A DNA stretch of 64,000 nucleotides from Eustoma russellianum (taxonomy: Eukaryota; Streptophyta; Magnoliopsida; Gentianales; Gentianaceae). The notes below the pieces were generated by a model, which was not told where the DNA came from, did no database searches, and saw only the letters and a list, made by a program, of their open reading frames with translations. This document shows positions 12,264 to 22,981 of the stretch, piece by piece. The translations under genes and the position numbers were made by a program. Within the stretch, counting starts at the first letter, position 1. Every line of letters starts with the position of its first letter. Where the stretch lies: contig AP025062.1 of the NCBI GenBank assembly GCA_036186865.1, positions 29,889,708-29,953,707 of the forward strand. The letters run 5' to 3'.

Positions 12264-12355
12264 CTACAAATGTAAATAACAACTTAGGTACCCTTTGATT
12301 TTGGGTCCTTTCAAGGTTAGACAAGTTAAGTTCATGTTAGTGTACCTTTAGGTAC
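12264..12355 (-). other. C2 gag-pol junction: 92-nt intron-like segment
   Basis: On the minus strand the segment starts GTACCT after a TGG codon of gag, contains CTAAC branch-point-like words, and ends in a T-rich tract and TTTGTAG. It contains the gag stop (TGA, 12334-12332). The pol-frame TAG spans 12266-12264, its last bases being the AG. Removing it would join gag to pol in frame. The same 92 nt lie at 48850-48941 in C3 and 55314-55405 in C4. Splicing is inferred; recoding is the alternative. Confidence 0.5.
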
Positions 12356-14500
12356 CCAAACTTGAACAACCTTTCTTGGTTTTGAAATGTTAAAATCATG
12401 TTGCATATAATGATCAAATAGTGGATTTTGATACATAGAATATGATGGAAAAGGGGCTGCATATTTATGTCTAGTTGGATAAGTATTGTAAGTTCTATAT
12501 GCATTTGAATGTTGCCATGTATATGAGTTATATCTTGGCCGTGAGTTATCATAGTTTCTAGGCCGTGTATAAGCATTGAATTTAGGCCGTGTATAAGCAA
12601 GATGTTGTGTGTGTCTAGGCCGTGTGTTGTAAACTGATTTAGGCCGAGAGTATGTCATGTTCTTCACATAAGCATGTTGTTGCATATAAGGCATAACTTG
12701 AGCAGATTGCATACTACTTTGTTTAGGCATTCTTGTATACATGTAAGCATGGTTTCTAGGTGTATTTACCTTCCTATATGTTGATGCATTTTGCAATCTT
12801 TGTGATGAAGGTGGTGTGGGCAGAATAGGTTCATTTCTAAATGCATTTGGCCTATATTTCATGTTGTTTGAAGATGATACAAATGTTGTTTCCTTAGGTG
12901 TGTATTCAGCTTCTTTAACATATCCAAGACCTTGTTTGTCATTTCCATGCTTTTGAGATGCAATAAGAGTGTCTAACATGTTGGAACCATTCTTAAATTG
13001 TTCTAAAGATTTGTTCAAGTCTAGGTTGCATGCTTTTAATGATTCAAATTCAGTTTGTATTTCATGTAATTTAGACTTTAGAACGTTGTAATCAACACAT
13101 TGCACACATTGCACATTTTCATGTTTGTTCTTAAGTTCCTTAATCTGATTTTGCATTAAACTAATAGTGTTAGATGATTCAAGTTGAAGAACTTCTAGTT
13201 GAGAAGTTAGATTCAAGTTAGACGTCTCCAACTTGTTCTTCTCCTCAACTATTCTTTTCTTCTCCTTGGATAGCTTCTTATATCTATCATGCAACCTTTC
13301 TAATTCATCCAACAATTCATCTTGAGTAAAATCACATTCAGAGTCAGAATCGAATGTTACCTCATTTGTAGACTTTGAAGCCAAACATGTTTGTGCAACT
13401 TCAGGTTCCTCCTCGGATTCGGATGAAGATGTGTCATCCCAAGTGCTTGAACTTACCTTGAGAGCTTTCTTCCTCCTTTGCATAGGTTCTACTCTAGTTT
13501 TTGTCCTTGTCTTTTCATCCATGTCACGGTTTTTGTTCTTGTTTGGACAATCATATGAGATGTGTCCTTGTTTGCCACATTCATAACACTTAAGTTCTTT
13601 ATCATACCATTTACTATCTTGTTTGTTAGATTTCACATTGATAGGGGCAGCTGATTTTGCTTGTCTTTTAGTTGGTCTTTTCTTGAAAAACTTCCTTAAA
13701 CGCCTAGCTAACAACATTATGTCTTCTTCATCACTTTCATCATCACTTTCATACTCGGCTTGATTAGATGATTCGGGTTCATTTGTTACAAATGCAAGTG
13801 ATTTAGACTTGTTACTAGTTTCAGCCTTTCTTATATTCAACTTGTTTTCATAAACTTTTAAAGAGCCTATCAATTCATCAAGTTTTATTTGAGAAAGATC
13901 TTTGCTTTCTTCAATGGCACTAACTTTGGCATCCCATTCAATTGGCAAACTTCTCAAAACTTTTTGCACTTTTTCTTTCATCAAAAACGTTTTACCAAGG
14001 GATTCAAGTGAGTTGTATAAGTTTGTAAGCCTTAAATCCATATCAACAATTGATTCATTAGGCAGTAAATGAAATGTTTCAAGTGTAGTCATTAACATGT
14101 TAATCTTTGATTCCTTTACTTGATTAGTTCCTTCATGCTTCATTTCAAGACATTTCCACATATCCTTTGCACTTGAACATGAAGAGACATAGGCAGATTC
14201 ACTTCTACTTAAACCATTCAACAATAATTGCATTGCTTTAGCATTAAGACTCATTTTCTTTTTATCTTCATCACTCCAATCTTTTCTATATTTCTCAACT
14301 ACTTGTGATAAGCCTTCAATTATAACATGCTTAGTAGGCACATAAGGTCCATCTTCAATGATAGACCACAAGTCTATATCAATAGCCATTAAGAACAATT
14401 TCATCCTAAGTTTCCAATGACTAAAGTTTTCTCCATCAAAAAGAGGTGGTCTTTGTGTGGACATGCCTTCTAATTCTATTTTCATGTGTGACTTAGACAT
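12332..14500 (-). CDS. gag: C2 copia Gag (722 aa)
   Basis: It forms the RNA-packaging particle in the cytoplasm. It opens with MSKSHMKIELEG and a gag-polyprotein (UBN2-type) domain over roughly residues 10-230. Next come an acidic patch (ESDDESDEED), a basic patch (RRLRKFFKKR), a single CCHC zinc knuckle (CYECGKQGHISYDC, about residue 305), a Glu/Lys/Leu-rich coiled-coil region (about 395-480) and a tyrosine/arginine-rich tail with repeated TRPR/TRPK units. It ends WVPKGTLT. The tail has one more repeat than C4 (8 residues). The start is fixed by conservation of the ATG in C1-C4. Confidence 0.93.
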   Translation of the reverse strand: MSKSHMKIELEGMSTQRPPLFDGENFSHWKLRMKLFLMAIDIDLWSIIEDGPYVPTKHVIIEGLSQVVEKYRKDWSDEDKKKMSLNAKAMQLLLNGLSRSESAYVSSCSSAKDMWKCLEMKHEGTNQVKESKINMLMTTLETFHLLPNESIVDMDLRLTNLYNSLESLGKTFLMKEKVQKVLRSLPIEWDAKVSAIEESKDLSQIKLDELIGSLKVYENKLNIRKAETSNKSKSLAFVTNEPESSNQAEYESDDESDEEDIMLLARRLRKFFKKRPTKRQAKSAAPINVKSNKQDSKWYDKELKCYECGKQGHISYDCPNKNKNRDMDEKTRTKTRVEPMQRRKKALKVSSSTWDDTSSSESEEEPEVAQTCLASKSTNEVTFDSDSECDFTQDELLDELERLHDRYKKLSKEKKRIVEEKNKLETSNLNLTSQLEVLQLESSNTISLMQNQIKELKNKHENVQCVQCVDYNVLKSKLHEIQTEFESLKACNLDLNKSLEQFKNGSNMLDTLIASQKHGNDKQGLGYVKEAEYTPKETTFVSSSNNMKYRPNAFRNEPILPTPPSSQRLQNASTYRKVNTPRNHAYMYTRMPKQSSMQSAQVMPYMQQHAYVKNMTYSRPKSVYNTRPRHTQHLAYTRPKFNAYTRPRNYDNSRPRYNSYTWQHSNAYRTYNTYPTRHKYAAPFPSYSMYQNPLFDHYMQHDFNISKPRKVVQVWVPKGTLT

Positions 14501-14672
14501 GCTTCTTAGTGTGTGAGAAAACGTTTAAAACACTTATAAGAAGGAAAGAAAGTGTCACCTTGTTGTAGATACCAAATATGAAGAATATAAGACAACCAGA
14601 AAATTTCCAGCAACTTTGCAACTTGGAGTGTAAACTGTTTTCAGCTCAAATAAGAATATGGTGCTCAACCTT

Positions 14673-14684
14673 GCTCTGATACCA
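14673..14684 (-). other. C2 primer-binding site (initiator Met-tRNA type)
   Basis: The minus strand reads TGGTATCAGAGC, two bases from the 5' LTR. It is identical to the sites in C1, C3 and C4. Confidence 0.88.
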
Positions 14685-14686
14685 AT

Positions 14687-17129
14687 TGTTGGACCTGTAT
14701 AGCACCACTAGAGGGGGGGTGAATAGTGGGTTAGCGGAAATTACACTACAATTACCTTCAAAAACTTGTTTGAAGACCCCTTTGCCTCTTTAGCCTCAGA
14801 TTCTGGAATTTCCAGAAACAGTTCACTGTTTTGAGCGCTTTGTTTGAACCACTTATACACCTGTGCAAGCTCTCAAACTTGGCAGAGATCAAGTTTAGAA
14901 TGTTTATAGTATGTCATAAAAATTTCATTCAATTCCAAGCAAGTTAGCACGTTCAAATAAGCAAGAAAAGTAAAGTGTGCAATTCTGGCAGTTTCAGGCA
15001 GAATGTTAGCTTAACTTCAAACGATGATATCTCAAAATCTACCCGTGCTATTTTGATGAATCTTATGTCAAATTAAACCTCAAGATGTCTAGTTTAATTT
15101 GATATAAGGCTCACTCCAAGATTCGAAGGATAGCCTATTCAAATTGCACAAGTTTGCACACTGGTCAGAACTGTTCACAGAATGTAGCAACAATTTTGTG
15201 AAGATGATTTGAATATGCTAAACACCTTAGAATTTAGTGATTCTTGCGGCTAATGAAAGCTAACACATTGAAGTATAATATATCCAAAATTCATGCAATT
15301 CTAAGACTGTTTGCTTGTTCAATTATGCGTGCCAAGTTAGTGTAATTCTCAGGCAGAAAACAGTAAGTGCAGGAAATAAGTAAAGAACACAAGGAATTAT
15401 CCTGGTTCGGTCAATGTGACCTACTCCAGTCCCAAGAGACACCTTCTCTTGGATTTCACTAAACACCAAACACCAAAGTCACCTTACAAAGCCAAAGGAA
15501 GAAGCTTTTCACCAACTTCTTCAAGAGGCTGCACCAAAACTGAAAATCAGCACTAGTATGTTTCACCTTTGCACCTTTGCACCTTTTGCTCACCTCTAAG
15601 GAGTAAGCTTTATACACCAGCTTCTCCCTTACAATATGTCGTTTAAAAGGTGTTGAAATGACAAGAAATGAAGAACTATACAATCATAAAGCTTGCTGCA
15701 AATGTGTTCTTCAATATAGAAGAGAAGAAGAGAAGAATGGAGACAAAGAGCTAATTGTCTTGCTTGCTTTCTTGCTCTTTTTCGTTGGATGCACCTTTAC
15801 TCTTCATCTTTGGAGCTATTTATAGCCAAAAGGACAGCCTAAAGGCTCCTTAAAGTAGCCGTTTGGAATGGATGAGAATGGGAGAAAATTCAGCACCTTT
15901 TTAGCTACCAAAATTCATCATTTGACTTTCAAGATAAATCTGAATTTTTGAATGCTTTGAAATAGTCTTCCAACCTGAACTTTTATCCCATTATAGCCGT
16001 TGGAATGAGATAGACAATGGCTCCATTTGAATGTTTAAAAGGCAGCTCCAATCAGCAATATCCATGTGTAAACATATAATATATAGTCATTTATGTCTTC
16101 AACATGTAGCATAGAAAACCATATGAAGAATACCAAGAATTCCAAGAAAACCATAGATGTGATAACCATAACATAAGAATTCCAATTGAGATACCATGCT
16201 GCCCGTTTCCATAAAAATAGGGCACGTACCATATGTGACATAAACACATATAAACATCATATAAGCAATATATAACATGTTGGAAGATCCATTGGCAAGT
16301 GAAAAGACCAGAATACCCCTCAGCACAAAAATAGGAATTTTGTCCTAGGATGAACCTAGACATGGTGCTGCTCCAGATTCATTTTTGCCATGATGTGACA
16401 TGACTTATAAATGTGTCATATGATCATATAAATCAGTTGGAAGAAGACCAAATAAGAATGAGAAGTCCAAATGGTGAAATTACCAAAATAGCCCTTATAT
16501 AGGTCAATAAGCTTCCCACCGGGTCAATTCAGTTTTAACCCGTGCCAAGCATGCCTTTCCTCAGCCAATTAGATTCTAAATTGAATAAGAATCATGTGGG
16601 CTTTTGAATGACTCAATTTGGAGTTCATTTGCCCAAGATATGAACCAAAACCTGCAATAGGATACTAAACCGAACAATTTGCCTTATATTGTAAGTCATG
16701 TGACTTCAAGGCTTGGTTAGATCATATTATCAACATGTATTGGCATATATATCATCTAAGATCAGTTTGAACAACATGTATTGGCATATATAATCTAAGA
16801 TCAGTTTGAACATGTCTTGATTAAGATATGTGATTGAATTGGCCAAGTTCAATCTCATGATCTTAATCAAACTTGTTCAATCTTGATTCATTCAAGCAAT
16901 TTCACATTTAGCTCATAAGTTCATAAGTTCATGCCTTGCCAAAACAATTTCACATTTAAACGTTACACATACATGCTCACATATGCATCTTCCAATCATT
17001 CAAACATGATATATCTATTTGCAATCATCATAACAATTACACATATGCACACATATACATTTTGCACAACAATTACACATATGCTCACATATACATTTTG
17101 CAATCACTCAAACATAATATATCACAACA
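14687..17129 (-). repeat. C2 5' LTR (2443 bp)
   Basis: TG...CA ends, the stem-loop at 15432-15452 and the TATA box at 15816-15825 all match the partner LTR. The junction of the 410 bp deletion lies near 16063-16073. There is no gene. Confidence 0.94.
15816..15825 (-). promoter_or_regulatory. C2 LTR TATA box
   Basis: The minus strand reads CTATAAATAG in GGCTATAAATAGCTCC, a strong plant TATA context, about 1.1 kb before the end of the LTR. It is conserved in every copia LTR here (2301, 7446, 43992, 50216, 58843 and 63787). Confidence 0.75.
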
Positions 17130-18466
17130 ACAAGGAAGAAGACTTTCCCTTGCTTCCTTAGTGATAAAAAACGTGTGGATCAAAGGAGCAAGACCAACTC
17201 TCCGAGATGGTCGTTGATTAGGCAAACCAATATGGCCCTCCTGGACGGCACCTTTTAGCAATGGCAACACCTTCAAAATGCTCAACTTTGAAGGATCTTA
17301 ACTTAGGTTTTTAATGCAAAACAAAGAAAACAAAGTCACACAAAGTGAAGAAAATCACGAATTGTTATTCATCAAAAGTTGTCCTCCTAGGCGCCCTAAA
17401 AGGCTCTATTTATAGGCTGAGATTGAGCCTTAAAATGTCTAGAACTAATTCAAAATAAAGCTAGCTAGTAATGTTTGAAAATTGAAAATTATTTGAATTC
17501 AAAGCTAAAACAAATTCTAGCTAAAATCTTAAAATCTTGCAAGACATTATCTCCATATACCCAGCCGTGCTTGATGTCAAATAATGTCTTGGAGGAGCTG
17601 ATTTGATAAGTAGGATGAGGCTTGAAGTTGAATTCAAGAGTTGGTTGAATTTGAATTCAAGTTGAGTTTGAATCTGAGTTCACTTTGAATTTGGCTCTTG
17701 CATATCCTTTCCCTTCCATCCGTGTGTGATGCTTCTTTTGACCTTGGAAATCTGATTTTGATGATGATAAAATGCCTGGAATTAAATTCAAATGATGTTG
17801 AAGTTTGAATTCAAAATTGAGTTGAATTTGAATTCAAACTTGGATTCAATTTGAATTGGCATTTATCCTTCTTTTATCCTTCAAGATGGCGTGTGTATGG
17901 CTGAAAAATAGGCTGAGATCTTCTTGAATTTTAAGTCTCCAATTTTTTTGAAACTTGAATTCAAATCATGGTTGAATTTAAATTTAAGTTTATCTTCAAG
18001 TTCAAATTCAAATAAGACTTCATCCTTGCATTCAAAGTGGCCGGCCTCTTTTGTGATCCTTGAAGATGATTTTGATTTCAATTTGGACAAAGAATTCCAT
18101 CTAGGACACATTTGAGTTTTTCATTGTGGAGACAAACATTCCTTTCAAGATAACATTCCTTTTGTCCCCTTCTTTTGTGACACACGCCTATAATGCTCTT
18201 TTTGGGCCTCCATTTTATTTGGATTTTCCATGTACCTAATTTGCCTACAAAGAAAACACATAAAATAAAGATCAAAAGAAACAAGATAAAATTTAAAAAT
18301 AAAGAAAGCACACGCATGCTTATGCACGCTCAAGGTGAAGGTTCAATGAAATGAACCCAAGAAATCTTAGGTTCATCTTGAACATGCTTGTACAAGAAGG
18401 TGGCAACTTGATGACAAAGTTCTCTTGCCCTCCTTCTTGTCATAGGACCTTTGACCTCTTGATGGG
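17130..18466 (-). repeat. G1-C LTR, main fragment
   Basis: This gypsy G1 LTR is on the minus strand, homologous to 21639-22940 of G1-D and 24280-25620 of G1-E. It begins with the right target duplication of C2 (ACAAG) and is cut at 18466 by the solo LTR. Its TATA box CTATAAATAG is at 17406-17415. It is rich in TTGAATTCAA palindromes. There is no gene. G1-C is the oldest layer of the nest, and its internal part lies outside the window. Confidence 0.88.
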
Positions 18467-19184
18467 TGTAGGATCTGCAAGGCACCACTAGTTAGGGGGG
18501 TTGAATAGTGGGTGTGAAAAATGTGGTTTTTAAAATAGTTTTAAACCAAATACCCAACTTCTAAAAACAATTTCTGTTTTCAGGACCAGTTTTAAAACGT
18601 TTTGAAAACTAGGTTGCAGGTCTTCAAAAATTCTGAAATTTGGAGAGAACTTATCCTCAGATGTTATGAGTGTCTCCTAAAACTTTCAGATTTAAATTCA
18701 ACCTCTAACCCCTTGAAAATTTGTTGGTGGTCAGATTGCACAAATCTACCAGAAACGGTAAACTGATTTGAAAAATTAATTCCTATTTGTACGTAACTCC
18801 AAATGCTCTGAAATTTTAACCACTAACCCTTTATATGTTATATTTAAATGGTTTGAAACAGTTTTGAAAAATTCTTTTGGGAAGTTAGTCAAATACAATC
18901 AAAGTCTCAACCTTTGCAAGCCTGAAAATCAAACTGCACTAGTCTCAGAACATTGAACGTTTGAGTGACTTATACTTGTCCAAAAGGGTTGAAACTTGTG
19001 CCAAAAGAACCTTAAAACGTGTGGCTATGTTTCCTGAAGGTTTCATAATTTTTGAAATCTGTTTACTATTTTTACGAGCGTGATCAAAAAGGATAAACAG
19101 TGCTGAAACAGAAAATCAGTGCTGAAAGTAAATGACACCAAAAATTTTATACTGGTTCGGTTATTAACAACCTACTCCAGTCTT

Positions 19185-19202
19185 CGAGGAACACCTTCCT
19201 CG
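19185..19202 (-). other. LTR stem-loop, solo-LTR version
   Basis: A 6 bp stem (CGAGGA with TCCTCG) encloses ACACCT (AGGTGT on the element strand). C1-C4 have a different stem, CCAAGAG with CTCTTGG, around almost the same loop. The compensating changes point to selection for a folded RNA. Confidence 0.6.
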
Positions 19203-21110
19203 GTTCATACAAATCACACAACACAAAAACACCTTACCACAGGGTTGATGGAGTTACACACCAACTCCAACCCTTTACAAACCTTGTATGATAAATACAA
19301 TTCACACGATCACCACCACCTCGCAAGTCCAAGATTGATCACACCTTGATCAATCTTTTACAACAATGAAAAGAATATGTGGTGGTCTATAAGAAGCCTA
19401 TTCAAGTATATGAATGTAAGTACAATAGGCTTTTAGAGAGAAGAAAGAAAGATGTAGAAGAAGAAGGGAATGGAAGACTCTTTTTGCACTTTTGAACTTG
19501 TGAGACTTGTCTTGCTTTTGTTTGGCTTTCTTCTCCTCTTTTTGACAATGTGGCCGCCCCTATGCTCTTCCCCTCTTGAAAATTATCTTCTAAGTCCTTG
19601 GGAGAATATGTTGCTTCATTGTGACATGTTCTTGCTTACTTGCCATGTTCTCATTGGATGATCATTAAGCTCTTGTTTACTTGGCACTGATTGATTGGTT
19701 GAATGTTGTCAACCTTGATGACTAGGAAAATCTGAGAATACCACTTAAAACATGTGCCAAAATCATCATAAAGTAGTTGCCATAATTCACAAGATCATCA
19801 CATAAATTAAGCAACACAATTTTCTCCAAAATGCCATGTAAATTTCGGTCACTATGTCTCTTGCACATGCTGAAATTTCAATATGTGTAACATCCACCTC
19901 TTATTCAAAATCTTGCCTATTTTGTATTGATTTAATCCAAGAATTCAATCATCATTTAGTGCAAGACATCTTTATCAAATTTTGGAATAAAAATTACACA
20001 TTAACGAGGCCAACATTTCGGCCATAACCATTACTACACATGCTGAAATTTTCACCATGTGTGATATTCAAATATATCACAATTTTAATTCCATAACTTA
20101 TTCAAATTACTTCCAAATTGTCTTCCAATTAATCACATGTTTCAAGACACAAAATATAGCTCATAATGGAAGAAATTTCGTCCACCACATTAGTGCACAT
20201 GCTGAATTTTCAGCATGTGTCACAATTGTGACAAAATTTGAAACATTACCTTTTGTAGCTTCTTTCTTTAAGTCACAAACTTTGTATGCTTCATTCTTGA
20301 CCAATCAATATGCCAACAAAGCTCCACATATGGTCCATCTCAGCTGGAATAGGCGTTGCAATGTATTTGTGCATGTGCTGAATTTTATTTTTGCAAACTT
20401 TGTAAAATAGTGCCCATTTAATAATACACACATGGCATATTCCAATCAGCCCTTAATTTAATTTTCTAGAACACTCTAAGATGTATGACATATGTAAAAA
20501 GTGTCTAGATACATGTCGTATGATGTGCCAAAGACGTTCCATGTGTTGTGTACGTAGAAAACCGAATTTTCGATGTTTATCGATTACCCGATTTTTCTCT
20601 AATTAAATTCCAAATTTTTGCACATGTTATATATATTATGTTACACATAATATACATAAATTAAACTTTATTATTCAGCTCATAAGGCTGATTAAAGTGG
20701 CGCCTAGACATGTGACAAAATTGAAATTGGAATCTCTACAATTTGGCCTTAATGTGGGGTGATTTGTTTGTGCCAACATGGAATGATTTTATGGCTGCAC
20801 ATACCATGTAAGCCACGAAAATTATTGATATTTTTGAGGTGTAGGGGCTGGCCATCTATTTATGGCATGTACGTGACACGTTGGTGAAGTTTCGGTATTC
20901 GCCCGATACGACAATTTTTGGTTTAGAACCTTTTAACGTGTCGTATTTAATTTGTCATCACCGTGACTTATATCATATGATATAAGACCTGAATATACTC
21001 ATAAATATGAGTTAAGTATGGTGGTGTGACGTTAACGTACATACGTAAAATATATAACGTGTCGGTAGTACGTTGGAATAAATGTGTACGTGCCTTTTTC
21101 AAAAAAATTG

Positions 21111-21142
21111 AATATATATATATATGTGTGTGTGTGTGTGTA
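21111..21142. repeat. (AT)n(GT)n microsatellite
   Basis: A run of alternating AT then GT dinucleotides lies inside the solo LTR. Confidence 0.9.
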
Positions 21143-21232
21143 TAGGCGTGCCATAAGTGTGGGGAGAAGAATGGAAGACTTTCCTTTCTTAATCTTGTTG
21201 CCTTTGTGCCTTGTCCAAATGTTGCTTCCTTT

Positions 21233-21317
21233 AATGAACTACTTAGTTTAATTAACTAAGTACTTCACTTAATGAACTACTTAGTTTAATTAACTAAGTA
21301 CTTCACTTAATGAACTA
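21233..21317. repeat. 38 bp tandem repeat with near-palindromic core
   Basis: Units at 21233 and 21271 are followed by a partial unit at 21309. Each holds ACTTAGTTTAATTAACTAAG, which is almost self-complementary. It lies near the start of the solo LTR in element orientation. Confidence 0.88.
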
Positions 21318-21547
21318 GTTTAGTTCATTAATGGTGGCACCTGAAAATAGTTCAAACACAACAAATGTTTGCCATTTGATGTAAGCTTTAAAACTTCATG
21401 GCTCGTTAGTACGCAACATTATATATGAACTATATAAGGCAAGTTTTATGCAACAACGTGTCATTTCACATAATATGTCATGCATTTCTTTGTAACACGT
21501 TATTTAAATCATGCATTTTAAAATCACTCAAACCCCTTTTCTCAACA

Positions 21548-21567
21548 ATAGGATCCTTGATCCTCAT
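21548..21567 (-). repeat. G1-C LTR terminal scrap
   Basis: The twenty bases ATAGGATCCTTGATCCTCAT correspond to the ATGGGGCCCTTGATCCTCAT part of other G1 LTRs with three differences. They separate the solo LTR from G1-D. The final CTCAT is the likely left target duplication of G1-D. Confidence 0.7.
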
Positions 21568-22981
21568 TGATGCGTGCAACTCGTGGGCTCCAACAATTCC
21601 ACCTTCCAAACGCCCTTCACGAAGGGTTAGGCACAAGGAAGAAGACTTCCCCTTGCTTCCTTAGTGAATAAAAACATGTGGATTAAAACGAGCAAGACCA
21701 ACACTTCAAGATGGTCGTTGATCAGGCAAACCAATATGGCCCTCCTGGACGGCACCTTTAAGCAATGGCAACACCTTCAAAATGCTCAACCTTGAAGGAT
21801 CTTAACCTAGGTTCTTAATGCAAAACCAAGAAAACAAAGTCTCACACAAAGTGAAAGAAATATCAAGAATTGTTATTCATCAAAAGGTTTGTTTGCAATC
21901 AGCCAAAGGGGTCTATTTATAGGCCTTAATGAACGTCCTATCAGCCTTCAAAACGGCCAGAATTTAATTCAAATAAAACTAGCTAACAAATGTTTAAATC
22001 TGAAATTTGCTTGAAATTCAAAACTAAGATAAGTCTAGCTAAAACTTGAAATGCTTGGAAGCTGTTATCTTCAATGTATTCAGCAGCTTGGCGCCTTGAA
22101 TGAGTTGGTTTGATGAGTAGGATGTGCTTGAATTTGAGTTCAAAAGATGGTTGAAGTTTGAATTCGGATTCAAACTTGGATTCAATTTGAATTAGGCTCT
22201 ATCTCTCCAAGATGGCATGTTCCCATGGATAATGAAGTGTAGAAAATCTGATTTTGATGATGATAAGATGGTTGGACTTGAAATGAAAAGATGGTTGAAG
22301 TTTGAATTCAAATTGAGTTTGAACTTGAATTCAAACTTGGATTTAACTTTGAATTGTGATCTCATCTTCATTATCCTCCAAGTTGGCGTGTTCTTGGCTG
22401 GATATAGGCTGAAAGCATCTTGAATTTAACTCTCCAATTGGTTGAAGTTTGAATTCAAATCATGGTTGAATTTAAATTCAAGTTTGACTTTGAATTTAAA
22501 TTCAATTTGATCATCACCTTGTCTTCAACTTTGGCCGGCCACCCTTCTGATTTTTGGAGATGATTTAAGTTCAATTTTGAAAAGAGGAATCCATCTTGGA
22601 CACATTTGAATTTGTCTTTGTAGAGACAAACATTCTCTTCAAGACAACATTCTCTTTTGTCTTCTTTTTGCCACACACGCCTATGTTGCTTATTTTGGGC
22701 CTCCATTTTATTTTGGACTTTCGTGTACCTAATTTGCCTACAAAGAAGACATAAAACAAAGATCACAAGGAACAAGGTAATAAAAACACACACGCATATG
22801 CCTTAACGTTCAAAGAGTGGGCTCAATGAAGTGAACCCATGGAATCTTAGGTTCATCTTGAACATGCTTATACAAGAAGGTGGCAACTTGATGACAAAGT
22901 TCTCTTGCCCTCCTTCTTGTCATAGGACCCTTGACCTCTTGATGGGGCCCTTGATCCTCATCGGACCCTTGATCCTCATCA
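21568..22981 (-). repeat. G1-D 3' LTR (1414 bp)
   Basis: In plus orientation it starts TGATGCGTGCAACTCG and ends CTCATCA. The TATA box CTATAAATAG is at 21913-21922. The minisatellite of G1-E and G1-F is reduced here to about two units near 22631-22655. It holds no gene other than the C-terminal codons of pol at its right end. Confidence 0.9.

Larger units (their letters stand above)
6313..17129 (-). mobile_element. C2: complete SIRE-like Ty1/copia element (10.8 kb)
   Basis: It is full-length, with LTRs at 6313-8758 and 14687-17129, and is flanked by the perfect target duplication ACAAG (6308-6312 and 17130-17134). The order on the minus strand is 5' LTR, PBS, gag, pol, polypurine tract, 3' LTR. 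Gag is open but pol has two single-base frameshifts, so it is non-autonomous as read. It was inserted in the LTR of G1-C. There is no envelope-like frame between pol and the 3' LTR. Confidence 0.95.
18467..21547 (-). mobile_element. Solo LTR of a second SIRE-like copia family (3081 bp)
   Basis: It begins TGTAGGATCTGC and ends CTCAACA, with an imperfect target duplication ATGGG (18462-18466) and ATAGG (21548-21552). The first 55 or so bases resemble the C1-C4 LTR end (CACCACTAG, G-run, TGAATAGTGGG). The CTGGTTCGG...CCTACTCCAG block and its stem-loop recur at 19151-19205. The remainder is diverged. No PBS, polypurine tract or gag-pol is present, as expected after recombination between two LTRs. 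The decayed duplication suggests an old event. The open stretches of up to 117 codons are AT-rich and unsupported. Confidence 0.85.

Noticed and set aside
20057..20410. 117-codon plus-strand frame in the solo LTR
   Set aside because: It is AT-rich, low in complexity and antisense to the element, has no recognisable domain and lies fully inside the LTR.
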